A stretch of 64,000 nucleotides of DNA from Gymnothorax reevesii. Its lineage: Eukaryota > Chordata > Actinopteri > Anguilliformes > Muraenidae. The notes beneath the pieces were generated by a model. It was not told the DNA's origin, made no database searches, and saw nothing but the letters and a program-made list of their open reading frames with translations. The position numbers were made by a program, and so were the translations under genes. Shown in pieces: positions 20,934-33,574 of this stretch (its first letter is position 1; every line of letters starts with the position of its first letter). The stretch spans positions 69,519,876 to 69,583,875 of the forward strand of contig CM056576.1 of NCBI GenBank assembly GCA_029721435.1, read 5' to 3'.

Positions 20934-20954
20934 ATCCCGGACCTTGAGCCCCCA
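20934..20954 (-). other. Primer-binding site of copy A, tRNA-Pro-like with 3 extra bases
   Basis: Minus strand reads TGGGGGCTCAAGGTCCGGGAT, three bases after the end of the 5' LTR. It matches the known tRNA-Pro site (TGGGGGCTCGTCCGGGAT) except for three additional bases in the middle. Copy D has the uninterrupted form. Confidence 0.75.
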
Positions 20955-20957
20955 ATT

Positions 20958-21466
20958 TGCTATGGCCCCAATTTGTTATTACATTTATAACACAACAGCA
21001 ACAGCAAGGGATGACAAACACAGTTTTAACAACTAAAACACATTTAAATTTTAACAAAGACAAAGACTAATAACAACCTATAACCTACAACTAAAGACCA
21101 AGATTGATTACTACAAAAAGAAATATTCACAGTCCCTTGTTGTGGGGTGGCTTGGTGATGTCCTGGATGAAGAAAATGCTCACAAACAGGCAAAAAAATC
21201 CACAAAAGAAACGTCACAGGTCTTGAACAGAAATGACAGGTCTGGTCACACGTATCCTTCTTCTTGCAATTTCTCCTACTACTTTACTGTCTCAATTCTT
21301 TTCCTTATATACTCTTTTGCAGACCCCACCCACATTTAGACCTCTTTTTTTTAATTTTCTGAGACTTGCCCCAGACATGTCCAGGACATGTCTAAACATG
21401 ACTCCAGTCTGAGCTTCACAAAAAAAAGGTAAATACTGCCATCTAGTGGCCTATATTCACATTACA
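20958..21466 (-). repeat. Copy A 5' LTR
   Basis: 509 bases with TATA box at 21306-21311 (TATATA, sense orientation minus). It differs from the other LTR at the terminal TGC/TGT, in the T-run near 21344-21362 and at a few single sites. Confidence 0.9.
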
Positions 21467-24400
21467 ATATATAAATACAATCTGCCAATAAATGCATGTG
21501 ACATATATTTACATATTCAAACACGGGATAAGCAATCAGTAATTACATTGTCCGTACCCTTCACATGCTTAATTTCCAAGTCAAACTCCTGTAAAATCTA
21601 ACTCCAATTCAAAAATCTCTGATTCTTGTTTTACATTTTTCTCAAAACATTAACGGATTGTGGTCAGTATATTCAATTATTGGCTTGAGCCCTGTACAAA
21701 CATAAACGTCAACGTGTTGTAAGGATAGAACCAGAGCCAACAGCTCCTTCTCAATTGTAGAATAGTTCTTTTGGTGGCGATTGAACTTCCTGGAGAAGTA
21801 TGCCACGGGATGCTCAATGTCATCAGAGTCACTTCTCTGTAGGAGCACATATCCACAAGCTTGGTTGCTAGCATCAACCGTGATGGAGAACGGTTTGTTG
21901 AAGTCAGGAGATTTGAGCACGGGGAAGTGACACAGCAGAGACTTCAGGCGATCGAAGGCTCTTGGGCATGCTTCATTCCAAATGAACTTTACGCCTTTCT
22001 TCAATTGGTTAGTGAGACAGAGCAATCTCAGCAAAGTTCTTGCAGAACTTGCGGTAGTACCTGATCATTCCAAGGAAGCGACCCAAAGCTTTTTTGTTGT
22101 CTGGAACTGGAAAGTCCATGATGGCTTGGACTTCAGCATTTATGGGTGCCACCTTACTCTAGCCTATGATGTAGCCAAGACACGTGAGAGTAGCACAACC
22201 AAAGTGACTCTTGTTAAGGTTAACAGTCAGGTTAACCTGGGTCAAGCGCTGGAACAACATCTCTACATCTTTCAGATGTTCTTCCCAGGAGTCACTCCAT
22301 GTGATCAGATCGTTGATGTACGCACCCGTGTGTGGCAATCCGCTGAATGTAGATTGTATCATACTTTGAAACGTGGCTGGGGCATTTTTCATGCCAAAGG
22401 GTAGGACTTCATACTGGTATAACTCAGATGGTGTGGCAAAAGCAGAGATGCTCTTGGCCCTCTCAGTTAAAGGCACACACCAATAACCCTTCAATAAATC
22501 AATCTTAGTCAGAAACTTTGCTTTCCCTACTCTATCAATACAATCATCAATCCTAGGTATTGGAAACACATCAGTTCTAGTTACAGCATTGACTTTGTGA
22601 TAATCTGTACAGAATCTAGTACTTCCATCAGGTTGTGGAAATAGAACACAGGGTGAAATCCAATCTGAGTTACATGAAAGAACTTCAGCTTTAATTCTAG
22701 GTTCATCATCGTGAAACTTGCCCTCATCTTCACAAGTCTCGGCCATAGGAGGATCTGAAGTGACAGCTGCAACCGTAGCATTCCTATCATGGCTTCAGCA
22801 TATTAATGTGACACAACTGTTTTGGCTTTATCCTATTTGGGGTCTTTACAATGTAATTGAGATCATTGAGTTTTCTTAGAATTTCATAAGGGCCACGAAA
22901 TCTAGCCTGCAATGGATTGGACTGCAAGGGAAACAACACAAAAACCTTGTCTCCTGGTTTAAAGTCACGGCTTCTAGCCTTATGATCATAACAATTTTTT
23001 ATTTTTCCCTGACTTGATTTCATGTATTTTTTGGCTAGGTCACAAGCTGCACACAGTCTTTCCTTGAACTTGCTAACATAGTCTAACAGGCTGATATGCA
23101 GCTCTTTCTCTTGCTATCCTTCACTCAACAATAGCAAAGGTCCTCTAACTTCATGGCCAAACACTAGTTCAAATGGACTGAATCCAGTAGACTCCTGCAC
23201 TGCTTCTCTAGCTGCAAACAGCAGCAAATGAACACCTTCATCCCAGTCTTTCTCATGGTCATAACAATAAGTTCTCATCATTGTCTTGAGAGTGGGATGA
23301 AACCGCTCTAAGGCACCTTGAATCTCTGGATGATAGGCAGTGGAAAGAATCTGCTTCGCACCTAGTTCATACACAACCTGCTGAAACAATCCGGAAGTGA
23401 AATTGCTACCTTGGTCTGACTAAATTTCCCTGGGAAGGCCGAACAACGTGAAGAACTTTATCAAAGCCTTCAAGATTGCAGTTGCCTTGATGTTGCGTAG
23501 AGGTATAGCTTCAGGGAATCTGGTAGATGCATACGATTGTCAACAAGTACTGATTTCCAGATCTAGTCTTGGATAATGGACTAACACAGTCAACGATGAC
23601 CTTGAAGAAGGGCTCCCCAAATGCTGGCATAGGCTGCAATGGAGCTACAGGTGGGTCTAACTGGTGTTTTCCAACTACCTGACAAGTGTGGCGGGTTTTG
23701 CAAAAGTTTTAACGTCTTTCCGAAGTCCAGGCCAGAAAGAGTGTTTCATGATCTTGTCAACAGTCTTGTTAACACCAAGATGACTTCCTAAAGGTAAACT
23801 ATGAGCCATTGTTAAGATCTCATTCCTGCTTGACCACTGCCTAATTTACATTGGCAGGGATATCAGGAGGGCGCAACTTCTGCATCAACACTCCATCCTT
23901 GAGATAATACCCAATTGGAACTGCATCTATTTCTTTATCAGGAAGGGCTCTCTTCTTTAGTACACAAATTTCAGGATCACTGGTTTGCTCCGGAATCAAC
24001 CGCTTTCTGGACAGAGACAAGTCTCCAGAATCAGAATCACCCGATCCATCTGGCTGGCTGAACAGAGAACTGATAAACATGTCTGATAAGTCCTCAAATG
24101 GAGAAACTATAGTAGGCTGAACGGAGTCATGAGGCGAACCACCTGAGTCATGACTATTCAATGTGCTGGATGGCACCACATCATCTTCTTCTTGAGCCTT
24201 CTTGGCCATAGCACGGGTCACTGCACAGGAAGGATACAGAGATGGGTCTTCATCACCATCTTCAGTGCTCGGCTGTGAAGTAAGATGAACAGGGGGAACT
24301 ACATTGCCCCCTAGCAACAGAGAAACACCCTTGATAGGTAGACTTGACATAAGTCCCACCTTTACCTGTCCTGTAACTAAATCTGACTTCAAGAATACAG

Positions 24401-24549
24401 AGCACAGGGGTACAGATACAGTCCTCCCTTCAATACCTTGTACAAGTATGAAATCCCCAGAAGCGGTCTTATCACGTAACTCCAAGGAATCCACCAACAA
24501 AAGTGACTGAGAAGCTCCAGTATCCCTTAGGATATATATGGGGACAGGA
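21467..24549 (-). pseudogene. Gmr1-like copy B, broken pol, gag missing
   Basis: Older relative of copy A, continuing from its 3' end at 14987-15411 across the copy A insertion. Reading on the minus strand it covers the protease C-terminal part and linker (24500-23841), integrase (23389-23114 and 23023-22787), reverse transcriptase (22746-22159) and RNase H (22034-21642). Frameshifts and stops separate these pieces. About 85 codons between the integrase tail and the reverse transcriptase are deleted near 22675. The reverse transcriptase motif is YIND instead of YIDD (Asn codon at 22312-22314), which removes a catalytic acid. Homology to copy A stops sharply at 24549 inside the protease region, so gag, primer site and 5' LTR are gone. 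Confidence 0.88.
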
Positions 24550-27002
24550 TGAGAATGTTATTGTTTGTTGTTGTTACGTGACACATGGGCTTCTCAGACT
24601 GCAGGTTGTTTGTGCTTCAGGCACCTGGGCTGTGCGGTATGTGGGAGGGCATGTGTCCTGGACATAGCAACGGGAAAGCTTATCACTGGAAGTGTTGAAT
24701 ATTGTTGGATTGTACGTAAAATTTGGGAAACTGCCATTATAACAGCTCTAAAAATCTCAATGCCTCCTCTGAGTTTCCGGCAATCACCTTGCATTTAAGC
24801 TTATTCCAAGTGCGTATTGAAGCTGCCATGTTACCTTTCCAAAAAGGATTATCAAGTTGAACGGCCTGCCATTTTTGGTTCGCTTTGCTGGGGCAATAGG
24901 CCATTGTTTCATTTGAAGGCCGCCATTGGTTGATTTTGCATGTGGGTTGGTGCTTCCTCAAAGGGGGCAAGTCTGGGTCGTGTGACTATTTGCCAGTGAG
25001 CTGGTTGGCTGACACAGTCCTCATCATAAATCCGAGTCAGACGGTGCTCTTCAAATCGGCCAATCACTGCCACATTTTAATGCTGGTTTCCGGTTCCCCT
25101 TACGAGAAAGAGAAGGCGGAACCAATGTTAAGTTGCATGCTACACACCAATTTGCATGCCTGTGACCACCATCGAGTGTGGCTGTTCACTAACAACTTGC
25201 TTGCCTTCTACCCTTTGTATTGAAGCAAACTGTCAAGTCTAAGTGTGTGTTGTGTGGATTTCACTAACCACCGAATACATTTATTGAAATTAATGTTTGG
25301 TCGACCATTTGTTGTATACCATCGTTGCCACAGTGTATCAAGTAACATCTGAGCTCTGAATGCCTGGTGGGACATTGGGTCTGCGTTATCTGCCCCAGCA
25401 GGGGGGACAGTTTATGGCCTCATGGAAGTAGGTCATTAGATTTTGAAATGCCTACAATTAATCACCTTTTGGGGGAATGATTTTACTCCCCTGTCCTAAA
25501 ATTCTTTTTTTTTCATTAAATTTGTATTCATCCTAAGATATTAGAGCCAGATGGTTTTGGTCACTTTCGGCAAAGATTGGTGTATTTCTACTCCAACTTG
25601 TCTTGTTTCTCGCAGCATGCCATTCCTCTGCTTGTGCCCCCTCTCTCTGATCCTATTCACGCTTTGTCAGATTCGACTATATGTTCAACAAAAACATATT
25701 GAACTCAAAGTTTGTGCCTGCGCTCTGCCGGAGCGCATGATTTTATTTATTTTTGCTTTCATTTTTAACTCTTGCCAAATTATTTCAGATTTGAAACTAT
25801 GCAGACATTCACCCTGCATGGTTTGTTCTTTTACAATCTTCACACCTGAGAGCATTAGCTTTACAGCAGATGTCAGGAGGTGCTGACATCCTCTCAGGGG
25901 GTGGGTGGACATCCTAGTTGCAGGGCCATAAAACACACGCTTGTGCTATCAGGCCCCACCAGAGCCAATTTCACAGTCCTAATTCACACCTTAGAGGAGT
26001 CCACCCATCTCACACACTTTCTCGCAGCTCACGAACATACACTTCCCCATCTTACACACAGACACACACACACAGGCAAACACACACACAAACACACACA
26101 ACTTGCATTTCTTCATGTTTGTCTGTGTTTTATCCTGATATGAGGGGAAAGCAATGAAGCCTTTTTTCATTTAAAACTGTGGTATTAACTGCATCTGTTC
26201 TTTATTTCTGAAAACAAGGCGATGGAATCACCAATAGTGCCATTCACATACCCTCAGTCACTGTCCCCTTTGAAGTGCCACAAAATTGACCCGAAGAGGG
26301 ATGGGACGCGTGAAGTGTTGGGTAATTGTATGCAATGAGAATATATTACCCTAACTGTTTCAACCCATTGTTTTCCACAGGAACAGTTTGCTGGCTCAGG
26401 AAGATCCCAACTAATCCTGAGTGTCTCGTTTAAAATTGCTTCCAATTAACTTTCACCCTTTCTAGTTCCTACAGGTTGAGTTCTAACAAATTACTTTGGT
26501 CATGTCTTGTCTTGGTCTACCTTGCTGTTGTCAATTTGGCAGGATGCTGTTGTAATAATTTCTATACTGGCATTAAGGATTCGCAGACCTGACTTAGCCA
26601 TTCACACCTGGAGAACATAAGCTCCATTCATACGCTATTGGCTGATTTGGGTATCAGGACTTCAGCACAACCCACAGCATGTTAATGAATGCAAGGGTGA
26701 GACATCAACCAGGGTACAATAATCCCTGTCTGCCCTTCTGGCTTCTGGGAGCCATTTCCTCTGATATGCAACTCACTGAGGACACACATTCAAATTCCAG
26801 CTGATATGTGCACCAACTCGGGCGGCCGCCGGACCTCAAATATCTACAACATTAACTGGCTTCATACAGGAAAAAGGAACTTTTCATATGGACAAACTGC
26901 AGTTGTGTTTGTGATTGTGATTTGGGAATTACATGTAAAGACTGTGAGTTCATGCAAAAATAGGTTGAGAAGAAACAATGAAATGATATTTCATTATAAT
27001 AC
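24550..27002. other. Unassigned stretch with CA microsatellite
   Basis: No gene or recognised element. A (CA)n-rich tract lies at about 26054-26102. Open frames are short and lack recognised motifs. Confidence 0.4.
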
Positions 27003-27510
27003 TGTTATGGCCCCAATTTGTTTTTACAATTTACAACACAACAGCAACAGCAAGGGATGACAGACACAATTTAAAACTTAAACACATTTAATTAACCAGA
27101 CAATAACAACTAACTAATCTACTATCTACAACTAAGACCAAGATTGATTTACAACAAAAACAGAAATATTTACTGTCCCTTGTTTTGGTGCGGTGGCTTG
27201 GTGATGTCCTGGGTGAGGAAAATGCTCAAACACAGGCAAAAATCCACAAAATAAACTTCACAGGTCTTGAACAGAAATGACAGGTCTGGTCACATTTATC
27301 CTTCTCCTTGCAATTTCTCCTACTACTTTACTGTGTCAATTCTACTCCTTATATACTCTTTTGCAGACCCCACCCACATTTAGACCTCTTTTTTTTTATT
27401 TTCTGGGACTTTCCCCAGACATGCCCAGGACATGTCTAAACCTAGCTCCAGTCTGGGCTGAATAAAAAAAAGGTAAATACTGCCATCTAGTGGCCCATAT
27501 TCACATTAAA
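27003..27510 (-). repeat. Copy C 3' LTR
   Basis: 508 bases, same layout as the copy A LTR, with TG start at 27003 and a damaged end at 27510. Confidence 0.88.
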
Positions 27511-27647
27511 CCTCCATTCCAAATGGGAAAAATTTTGACTCATAAAGGCAAAATTTTTCTTTTCAATACAAAATGGTTAAGTGGACACTTGTCTATATAT
27601 ACATATCATACAATATTCAAATAAACACGTGACATATATTTACATAT

Positions 27648-30600
27648 TCAAACACGGGATAAGCAATCAGCAATTACATTGTCCGTACCCTTCACATGCT
27701 TAATTTCCAAGTCAAACTCCTGTAAAATCAAACTCCAATTTAACAATCTCCGATTCTTGTTTTTCATCTTACTCAAAAACATTAACGGATTGTGGTCTGT
27801 GTACACAACCATTGGCTTTTTCCCTGTACAAACATAAACATCAAAGTGTTGTAAAGATAGAACCAGAGCCAACAGCTACTTCTCTATTGTGGAATAGTTC
27901 CTTTGGTGGCGATTGAACTTCCTGGAGAAGTATGCCACGGGATGCTCAATGTCATCAGAGTCACTTCTCTGTAGGAGCACAGATCCACAAGCTTGGTCGC
28001 TAGCATCGACCGCGATGGAGAACGGTTTGTTGAAGTCAGGAGATTTGAGCACGGGGAAGTGACACAGCAGAGACTTCAGGCGATCGAAGGCTCTCTGGCA
28101 TGCATCATCCCAAGTGAACTTTACGCCTTTCTTCAGTTGGTTAGTTAGACTGAGAGCAATCTCAGCAAAGTTCTTGCAAAACTTGCGGTAGTACCCGATC
28201 ATTCCAAGGAAGCGGCGCAAAGCTTTTTTGTTGTCAGGAGCTGGAAAGTCCATGATGGCTTGGACTTCAGCATTTATGGGTGCCACCTTACCCTGGCCTA
28301 TGACGTAGCAAAGATAGGTGACAGTAGCACAACCAAAGTCACTCTTGTTCAGGTTAACAGTCAGGTTAGCCTGGGTCAGGCGCTGGAACAACGTCTCTAC
28401 ATCTTTTAGATGTTCCTCCCAGGAGTCACTCCATGTGATCAGGTCATTGATGTATGCACCGGTGTGTGGTAATCCGGCGATTGTAGACTGTATCATCCTT
28501 TGGAATGTGGCTGGGGCATTTTTCATCCCAAAGGGTAGGACTTCATACTGGTACAACCCAGATGGTGTGGCAAAAGCAGAGATGCTCTTGGCCCTCTCAG
28601 TTAAAGGCACACACCAATAACCCTTCAATAAATCAATCTTGGTCAGAAACTTTGCTTGCCCTACTCTATCAATACAATCATCAATCCTAGGTATTGGAAA
28701 CACATCAGTTCTAGTTACAGCATTGACTTTGCGATAATCTGTACAGAATCTAGTACTTCCATCAGGTTTTGGAACTAGCACACAGGGTGAACTCCAATCT
28801 GAGTTGGAGGTCTGATAATATCATGTTCTAACATGTACTCAACCTCTTTCTCAGCAATCTTTCTCTTTTCAGGATTCATCCGGTACGGATGCTGTTTTAT
28901 TGGTTTGGCATCACCAACATCTACATCATGAGAGGCTATCGAAACTCTTTTTGGAACATCAGGAAACAGATCCTCATATCTCTTGATTAACCTCTCAAAC
29001 TGATCTCTCTGTGAGGGTTCTAAGTGCTGGAGTTTTACATCAAGATTTTGCAACACTTCAGAATTTGACAATTTACATGAAAGAACTTCAGCTTTAATTC
29101 TAGGTTCATCATCTTGAAACTCCCCCTCATCTTCACACATCTCGGCCATTGGAGGATCTGAAGTGACAGCTGCAACCCTAGCATTTCTGTCATGATAAGG
29201 CTTCAGCATGTTAATGTGACACAATTGTTTTGCTCTTTCTCTTGCCATTGTTCACTCAATAATAGCAAAGGTCCTCTCACTTCATGACCAAACACTAGCT
29301 CAAATGGACTGAATCCAGTAGACTCCTGCACTGCTTCTCTAGCTGCAAACAACAGCAAATGAACACCTTCATCCCAGTCTTTCTCATGGTCATAACAATA
29401 AGTCCTCATCATTGTCTTGAGAGTGGAATGAAACCGCTCTAAGGCACCCTGACTTTCTGGATGATAGGCACTAGAAAGAATCTGCTTTGCACCTAGTTTA
29501 TACACAACCTGCTGAAACAATCCTGAAGTGAAATTGCTACCTTGGTCTGACTGAATTTCCCTGGGAAGGCCAAACAACATGAAGAACTTTATCAAAGCCT
29601 TCGAGATTGCAGTTGCCTTGATGTTATGTAGAGGTATGGCTCCAGGGAATCTGGTAGATGCACACATGATTGTCAACAAGTACTGATTTCCAGATCTAGT
29701 CTTGGGTAATGGACCAACACAATCAACAATGAACTTAGAGAAGGGCTCCCCAAATGCTGGGATAGGCTGCAATGGAGCTACAGGTGGGTCTTTGCAAAAG
29801 TTGGAAACGTCTTTCTGAAGCTCAGGCCAAAAGAAGTGTATCATGAGCTTATCAACAGTCTTGTTAACACCAAGATGACCTCCTAAAGGTAAACTATGAG
29901 CCATTGTTAAGATCTCATTCCTGTAGACCTTCGGAACAACAATTTGCCTGACCACTGCCCAATCTGCATTGGCAGGGATATCAGGAGGGCGCCACTTCCG
30001 CATCAACACACCATCCTTGAGATAATACCCAACTGGAACTGCGTCTATTTCTTTATCAGGAAGGGCTCTCCTCCTTAGTGCACAAATTTCAGGATCATTA
30101 GCTTGCTCCTCAATCAACCGCTTTCTGGACAGAGAACAAGTCTCCAAACACATCAGAATCACCAAACCCATCTGGCTGGCTGAACAATGAACTGATAAAA
30201 GTGTCTGATAAGTTCTCAAACGGAGAAACCATAGTAGGCCAATCAAAGTCATGAGGCGAACCACCTGAGTCCTGACTATTCAATGTGCTGGACGGCACCA
30301 CAACATCTTCTTCTTTAGCCTTCTTGGCCATAGCACGAGTCACTGCGCAAGAAGGATACAGAGATGGGTCCTCATCCCCATCTTCAGTGCTCGGCTGTGA
30401 AGTAAGATGTACAGGGGGAACTATACTTTGCCCCCAGCCAGGTCATTGCCTCGCAACAGAGAAACACCCTTTATAGGTAGACTTGACATAAGTCCCACCT
30501 TTACCTGTCCTGTAACTAAATCTGACTTCAAGAATATAGAGCGCAGGGGTACAGATACAGTCCTCCCTTTAATACCTTGTACAAGTATGAAATCCCCTGA

Positions 30601-32137
30601 AGCGGTCTCATCACGTAACTCCATGGAGTCCATCAACAAAAGTGACTGAGAAGCTCCGGTATCCCTTAGGATATATATGGGGACAGGAGTAGTATGCTCA
30701 TTCAGAACCACAAATCCCTCTGACACAAATGGAAGAAATTCCTCCCTCACAAAGTCAGCAGTATCAGGCTTTTTAGCCCCACAAGAAGCAGGCAATTTAG
30801 CAGATCGGTTATCTACTACAGGGGTTTCTAACCTTGTTTTCACAAAGGCATTTGGTTTGGTATCCTTTTCTTTTTCTTTCTTAGCTTTAAGGAACCAACA
30901 GTTAGTTGTGACATGACCAGATTTCTTGCAATAACTGCAAACTTGACCACTTTTGTCACTGTCAGCTTTCACACTTTGATCAGACCTGTTACTGGATTTC
31001 TGAGCACCATCACCAGATTTGTCTTTGTCTTTGGGTGAGGAATCTTGGGTATCACCGTAACCCTTTTTCTGAAATTGGGACCATCTTTTGTTACTGCTAG
31101 ACTGAAATTTGGACTTATGTGTGAGAACATATTCATCTGCAAATTTGGCAGCTGATTGCAAATTCAGTGCTTGCTTCTCATTAAGGTAGGTCTTAACATC
31201 ATCCTTAACACAGTTCTTGAATTCTTCAACTAACACCATCTCTTTTAGTGAGTGGAAATCATCCTTGACCACCATAGAAGTACACCAGCGCTCAAAGCAA
31301 ACCTTCTTCTCATTAGCAAATTCCACATAAGTCTGATTTTCAAATTTCTTCTGACCTCTGAATTTCTGTCGGTAAGCCTCTGGAACCAACTCATAAGCTC
31401 TCAAAATAACCTTTTTGACAACCTCATAATCAGAGGAATCATCTGCAGACAAAGCCGAATAGGCTTGTTGAGCTTTACCCTTGAGGACAGTTTGCAATAG
31501 CAGAGGCCAGTATTCTTTTGGCCACTGTCAACTCTTTGCTACCTTTTCAAAACACTGGAAATAGTTGTCAACATCCTTTTCCGAAAATAAAGGCACCAAT
31601 TTTACCTCCTGGCTAGCCCGAAATTTATTTTCAGTTTGAATTTTAATTTTTAGTTGCTCCATTTGGAGTCTTTCTTCTCTATCAAATTTCTCTAATTCAA
31701 AATCTCTCTGTCTTGCAAATTTTTCTAACTCAAATTGTCTTTGTTTTTCTTTTTCTTCCCTCTCAAATTCTCTGTTTTTCTCTTTCCTCCCTTTCAATCT
31801 CTTCTCTTGCTAATTTTTCTCACTCAAACTGCCTTTGTTTTTCTTTTTCTTCACTTTCAAATTCTCTTTGTTTTTCTTTTTCCTCCCTTTCAATCTCTAG
31901 CATTTTTAATTTAAGTTCCATTTCTATAACTGGATTTCCCACTGGGAACTGTTCCAGATCTCCTGGTGCAAACACATTTTCATCAATGTAATATTCAACT
32001 ATCTCTCCAGCCACTCTTGCTTTTCGCATGGCTGGTTTTACCTCTGTCAGCTCTAAATGTCTGCAAATTTCTAGCAGTTCAGTCTTTTTAAAAGACTTCA
32101 AAACCTCAATGGTTGGTAATGCCAAGAAATCATCCAT
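27648..32137 (-). pseudogene. Gag-Pol of copy C, inactivated
   Basis: Same protein as copy A, starting MDDFLA at 32137 and ending CLSRV at 27648, but broken many times. Visible lesions: a rearranged coiled-coil region with a frameshift (31820-31797); a stop near 31500-31525; a 2-base insertion near 30423 in the protease region; a 1-base insertion near 30136; a 39-base deletion near 29790 removing the CHIC half of the integrase zinc finger; a deletion of about 280 bases near 29235 removing the integrase C-terminal region with its GPY motif; a 1-base deletion near 28806; and a stop replacing the second Glu of the RNase H EKEL motif at about 27873-27875. The reverse transcriptase has YIND (Asn codon 28446-28448). 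It keeps the second integrase histidine that copy A has lost. Confidence 0.9.
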
Positions 32138-32238
32138 TGCTGTTGATCTGTCAATATATTTATATAGGAAAATAAAAAAAAAAACAATTTTACAATTTGA
32201 AATGTTAGATTTTCAATAAATTACTCACCCAATGGTCT

Positions 32239-32258
32239 GTCCCGGACTTAAGCCCCCA
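32239..32258 (-). other. Primer-binding site of copy C
   Basis: Minus strand reads TGGGGGCTTAAGTCCGGGAC: the tRNA-Pro-like site with two extra bases relative to copy D. Confidence 0.7.
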
Positions 32259-32261
32259 ATT

Positions 32262-32768
32262 TGTTATGGCCCCAATTTGTTATTACAATTTACAGCACAA
32301 CAGCAACAGCAAGGGATGACAGACACAATTTAAAACTTAAACACATTTAATTAACCAGACAATAACAACTAACTAATCGACTATCTACAACTAAGACCAA
32401 GATTGATTTACAACAAAAACAGAAATATTTACTGTCCCTTGTTTTGGTGGGGTGGCTTGGTGATGTCCTGGGTGAGGAAAATGCTCAAACACAGGCAAAA
32501 ATCCACAAAAGAAACTTCACAGGTCTTGAACAGAAATGACAGGTCTAGTCACATTTATCCTTCTCCTTGCAATTTCTCCTACTACTTTACTGTCTCAATT
32601 CTGCTCCATATATACTCTTTTGCAGACCCCACCCACATTTAGACCTCTTTTTTTTAATTTTCTGGGACTTTCCCCAGATATGCCCAGGACATGTCTAAAC
32701 CTAGCTCCAGTCTGGGCTGAATAAAAAAAGGTAAATACTGCCATCTAGTGGCCCATATTCACATTACA
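32262..32768 (-). repeat. Copy C 5' LTR
   Basis: 507 bases, TG start at 32262 and ATTACA end at 32768, directly next to the ATAC target duplication. Confidence 0.9.
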
Positions 32769-32772
32769 ATAC

Positions 32773-33519
32773 GGAAGCTATAGGACTGGAGCATGTAGGT
32801 TCCTTACGCTGAAGACCAAAAATAAGTGTGCTTTAAAAGTTTGTTACATACGCATTGCTCCAGATAAGCCTAATTTAGCCTTATAATTCAGAATTACATT
32901 GGCAGGTCCTACAATAAAAGTTTCTGACCAGTCTATTACGTGCATCAGCCCCACTCTCTCAGTTAATCTCAAAATCATATCATGTGTCATAATTTGTTGA
33001 ATGTCTTGAAACTGGAACACCAACTAACTTCAGATAATAGACACATCGAACAAACCTAGATCGCATACTTTGAATTAAATTTTTTTGTTTTTCTTTTGTT
33101 TGAGTTGTTCATATGTTTTCTGCTGTTAATCAAATGGTTGTCTCTCTTTCTTTTAACTCCTCAGATCACACTTCTCTAAATTCTCAATTGAGGATGCTAG
33201 TGTTGTCCATTCTAAGCATAAAGCATTCTAAGCATAGAGAGCATGAGTTCTGGTGAAAAAAGACAAAAATGTATACTTTTTGGGCACTTTTTCTATTTTG
33301 ATTATTCAAAAAAAGTTTTGCGTTCGCAAAGTTCTATACATGTACAGGAAAAGATTTTCAGGCTTATTTTGCCAAAATCCCTGATTAATTTGTGTGTTTT
33401 TCAAAACTGCTCAGTCACAGTGGTTCCTAAACATGAGTAAATGAATATATCGGCCCAGCATATATCATACGACGTCATGACCTGACATGGCAAAAAACTT
33501 GCACCTATGCTGGTGTCTT
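32773..33519. other. Unassigned stretch between copies C and D
   Basis: AT-rich DNA without recognised genes or repeats. Confidence 0.4.
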
Positions 33520-33574
33520 CTAATTTTCTACTCACTATACCAAACTGGATTAGATTCTACCTTGCTGACTGCAC

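Larger units (their letters stand above)
15412..21466 (-). mobile_element. Gmr1-like LTR retrotransposon, copy A, full length
   Basis: A complete 6055-base element read on the minus strand: 5' LTR 20958-21466, primer-binding site 20934-20954, one open gag-pol frame 20841-16054, polypurine GGAATGGAGG next to the 3' LTR at 15921-15930, and 3' LTR 15412-15920. Both LTRs are 509 bases, begin TG and end CA in plus reading, and differ at about seven positions by eye, so insertion is recent relative to its neighbours. It landed in an AT run; the flanking ATAT fits a 4-bp duplication but is not conclusive because of the repeat. The host sequence on both sides is copy B. Gene order (protease, integrase, reverse transcriptase, RNase H) places it in the Gmr1 group. 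Confidence 0.92.
27003..32768 (-). mobile_element. Gmr1-like LTR retrotransposon, copy C, complete outline
   Basis: 5' LTR 32262-32768 (507 bases), primer-binding site 32239-32258, broken gag-pol, 3' LTR 27003-27510 (508 bases). The 4-bp direct repeat ATAC flanks the element (26999-27002 and 32769-32772), which sets the duplication size for the family. The terminal CA of the 3' LTR is mutated (ATTAAA in plus reading at 27505-27510). Confidence 0.9.

Noticed and set aside
15412..21466. Copy A as an endogenous retrovirus because of its tRNA-Pro site and fused gag-pol
   Set aside because: No env-like frame between RNase H and the 3' LTR (only about 130 bases), and RT motifs are of the Ty3/gypsy type.
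25880..26157. Overlapping open frames rich in Thr/His
   Set aside because: Produced by the CA microsatellite.
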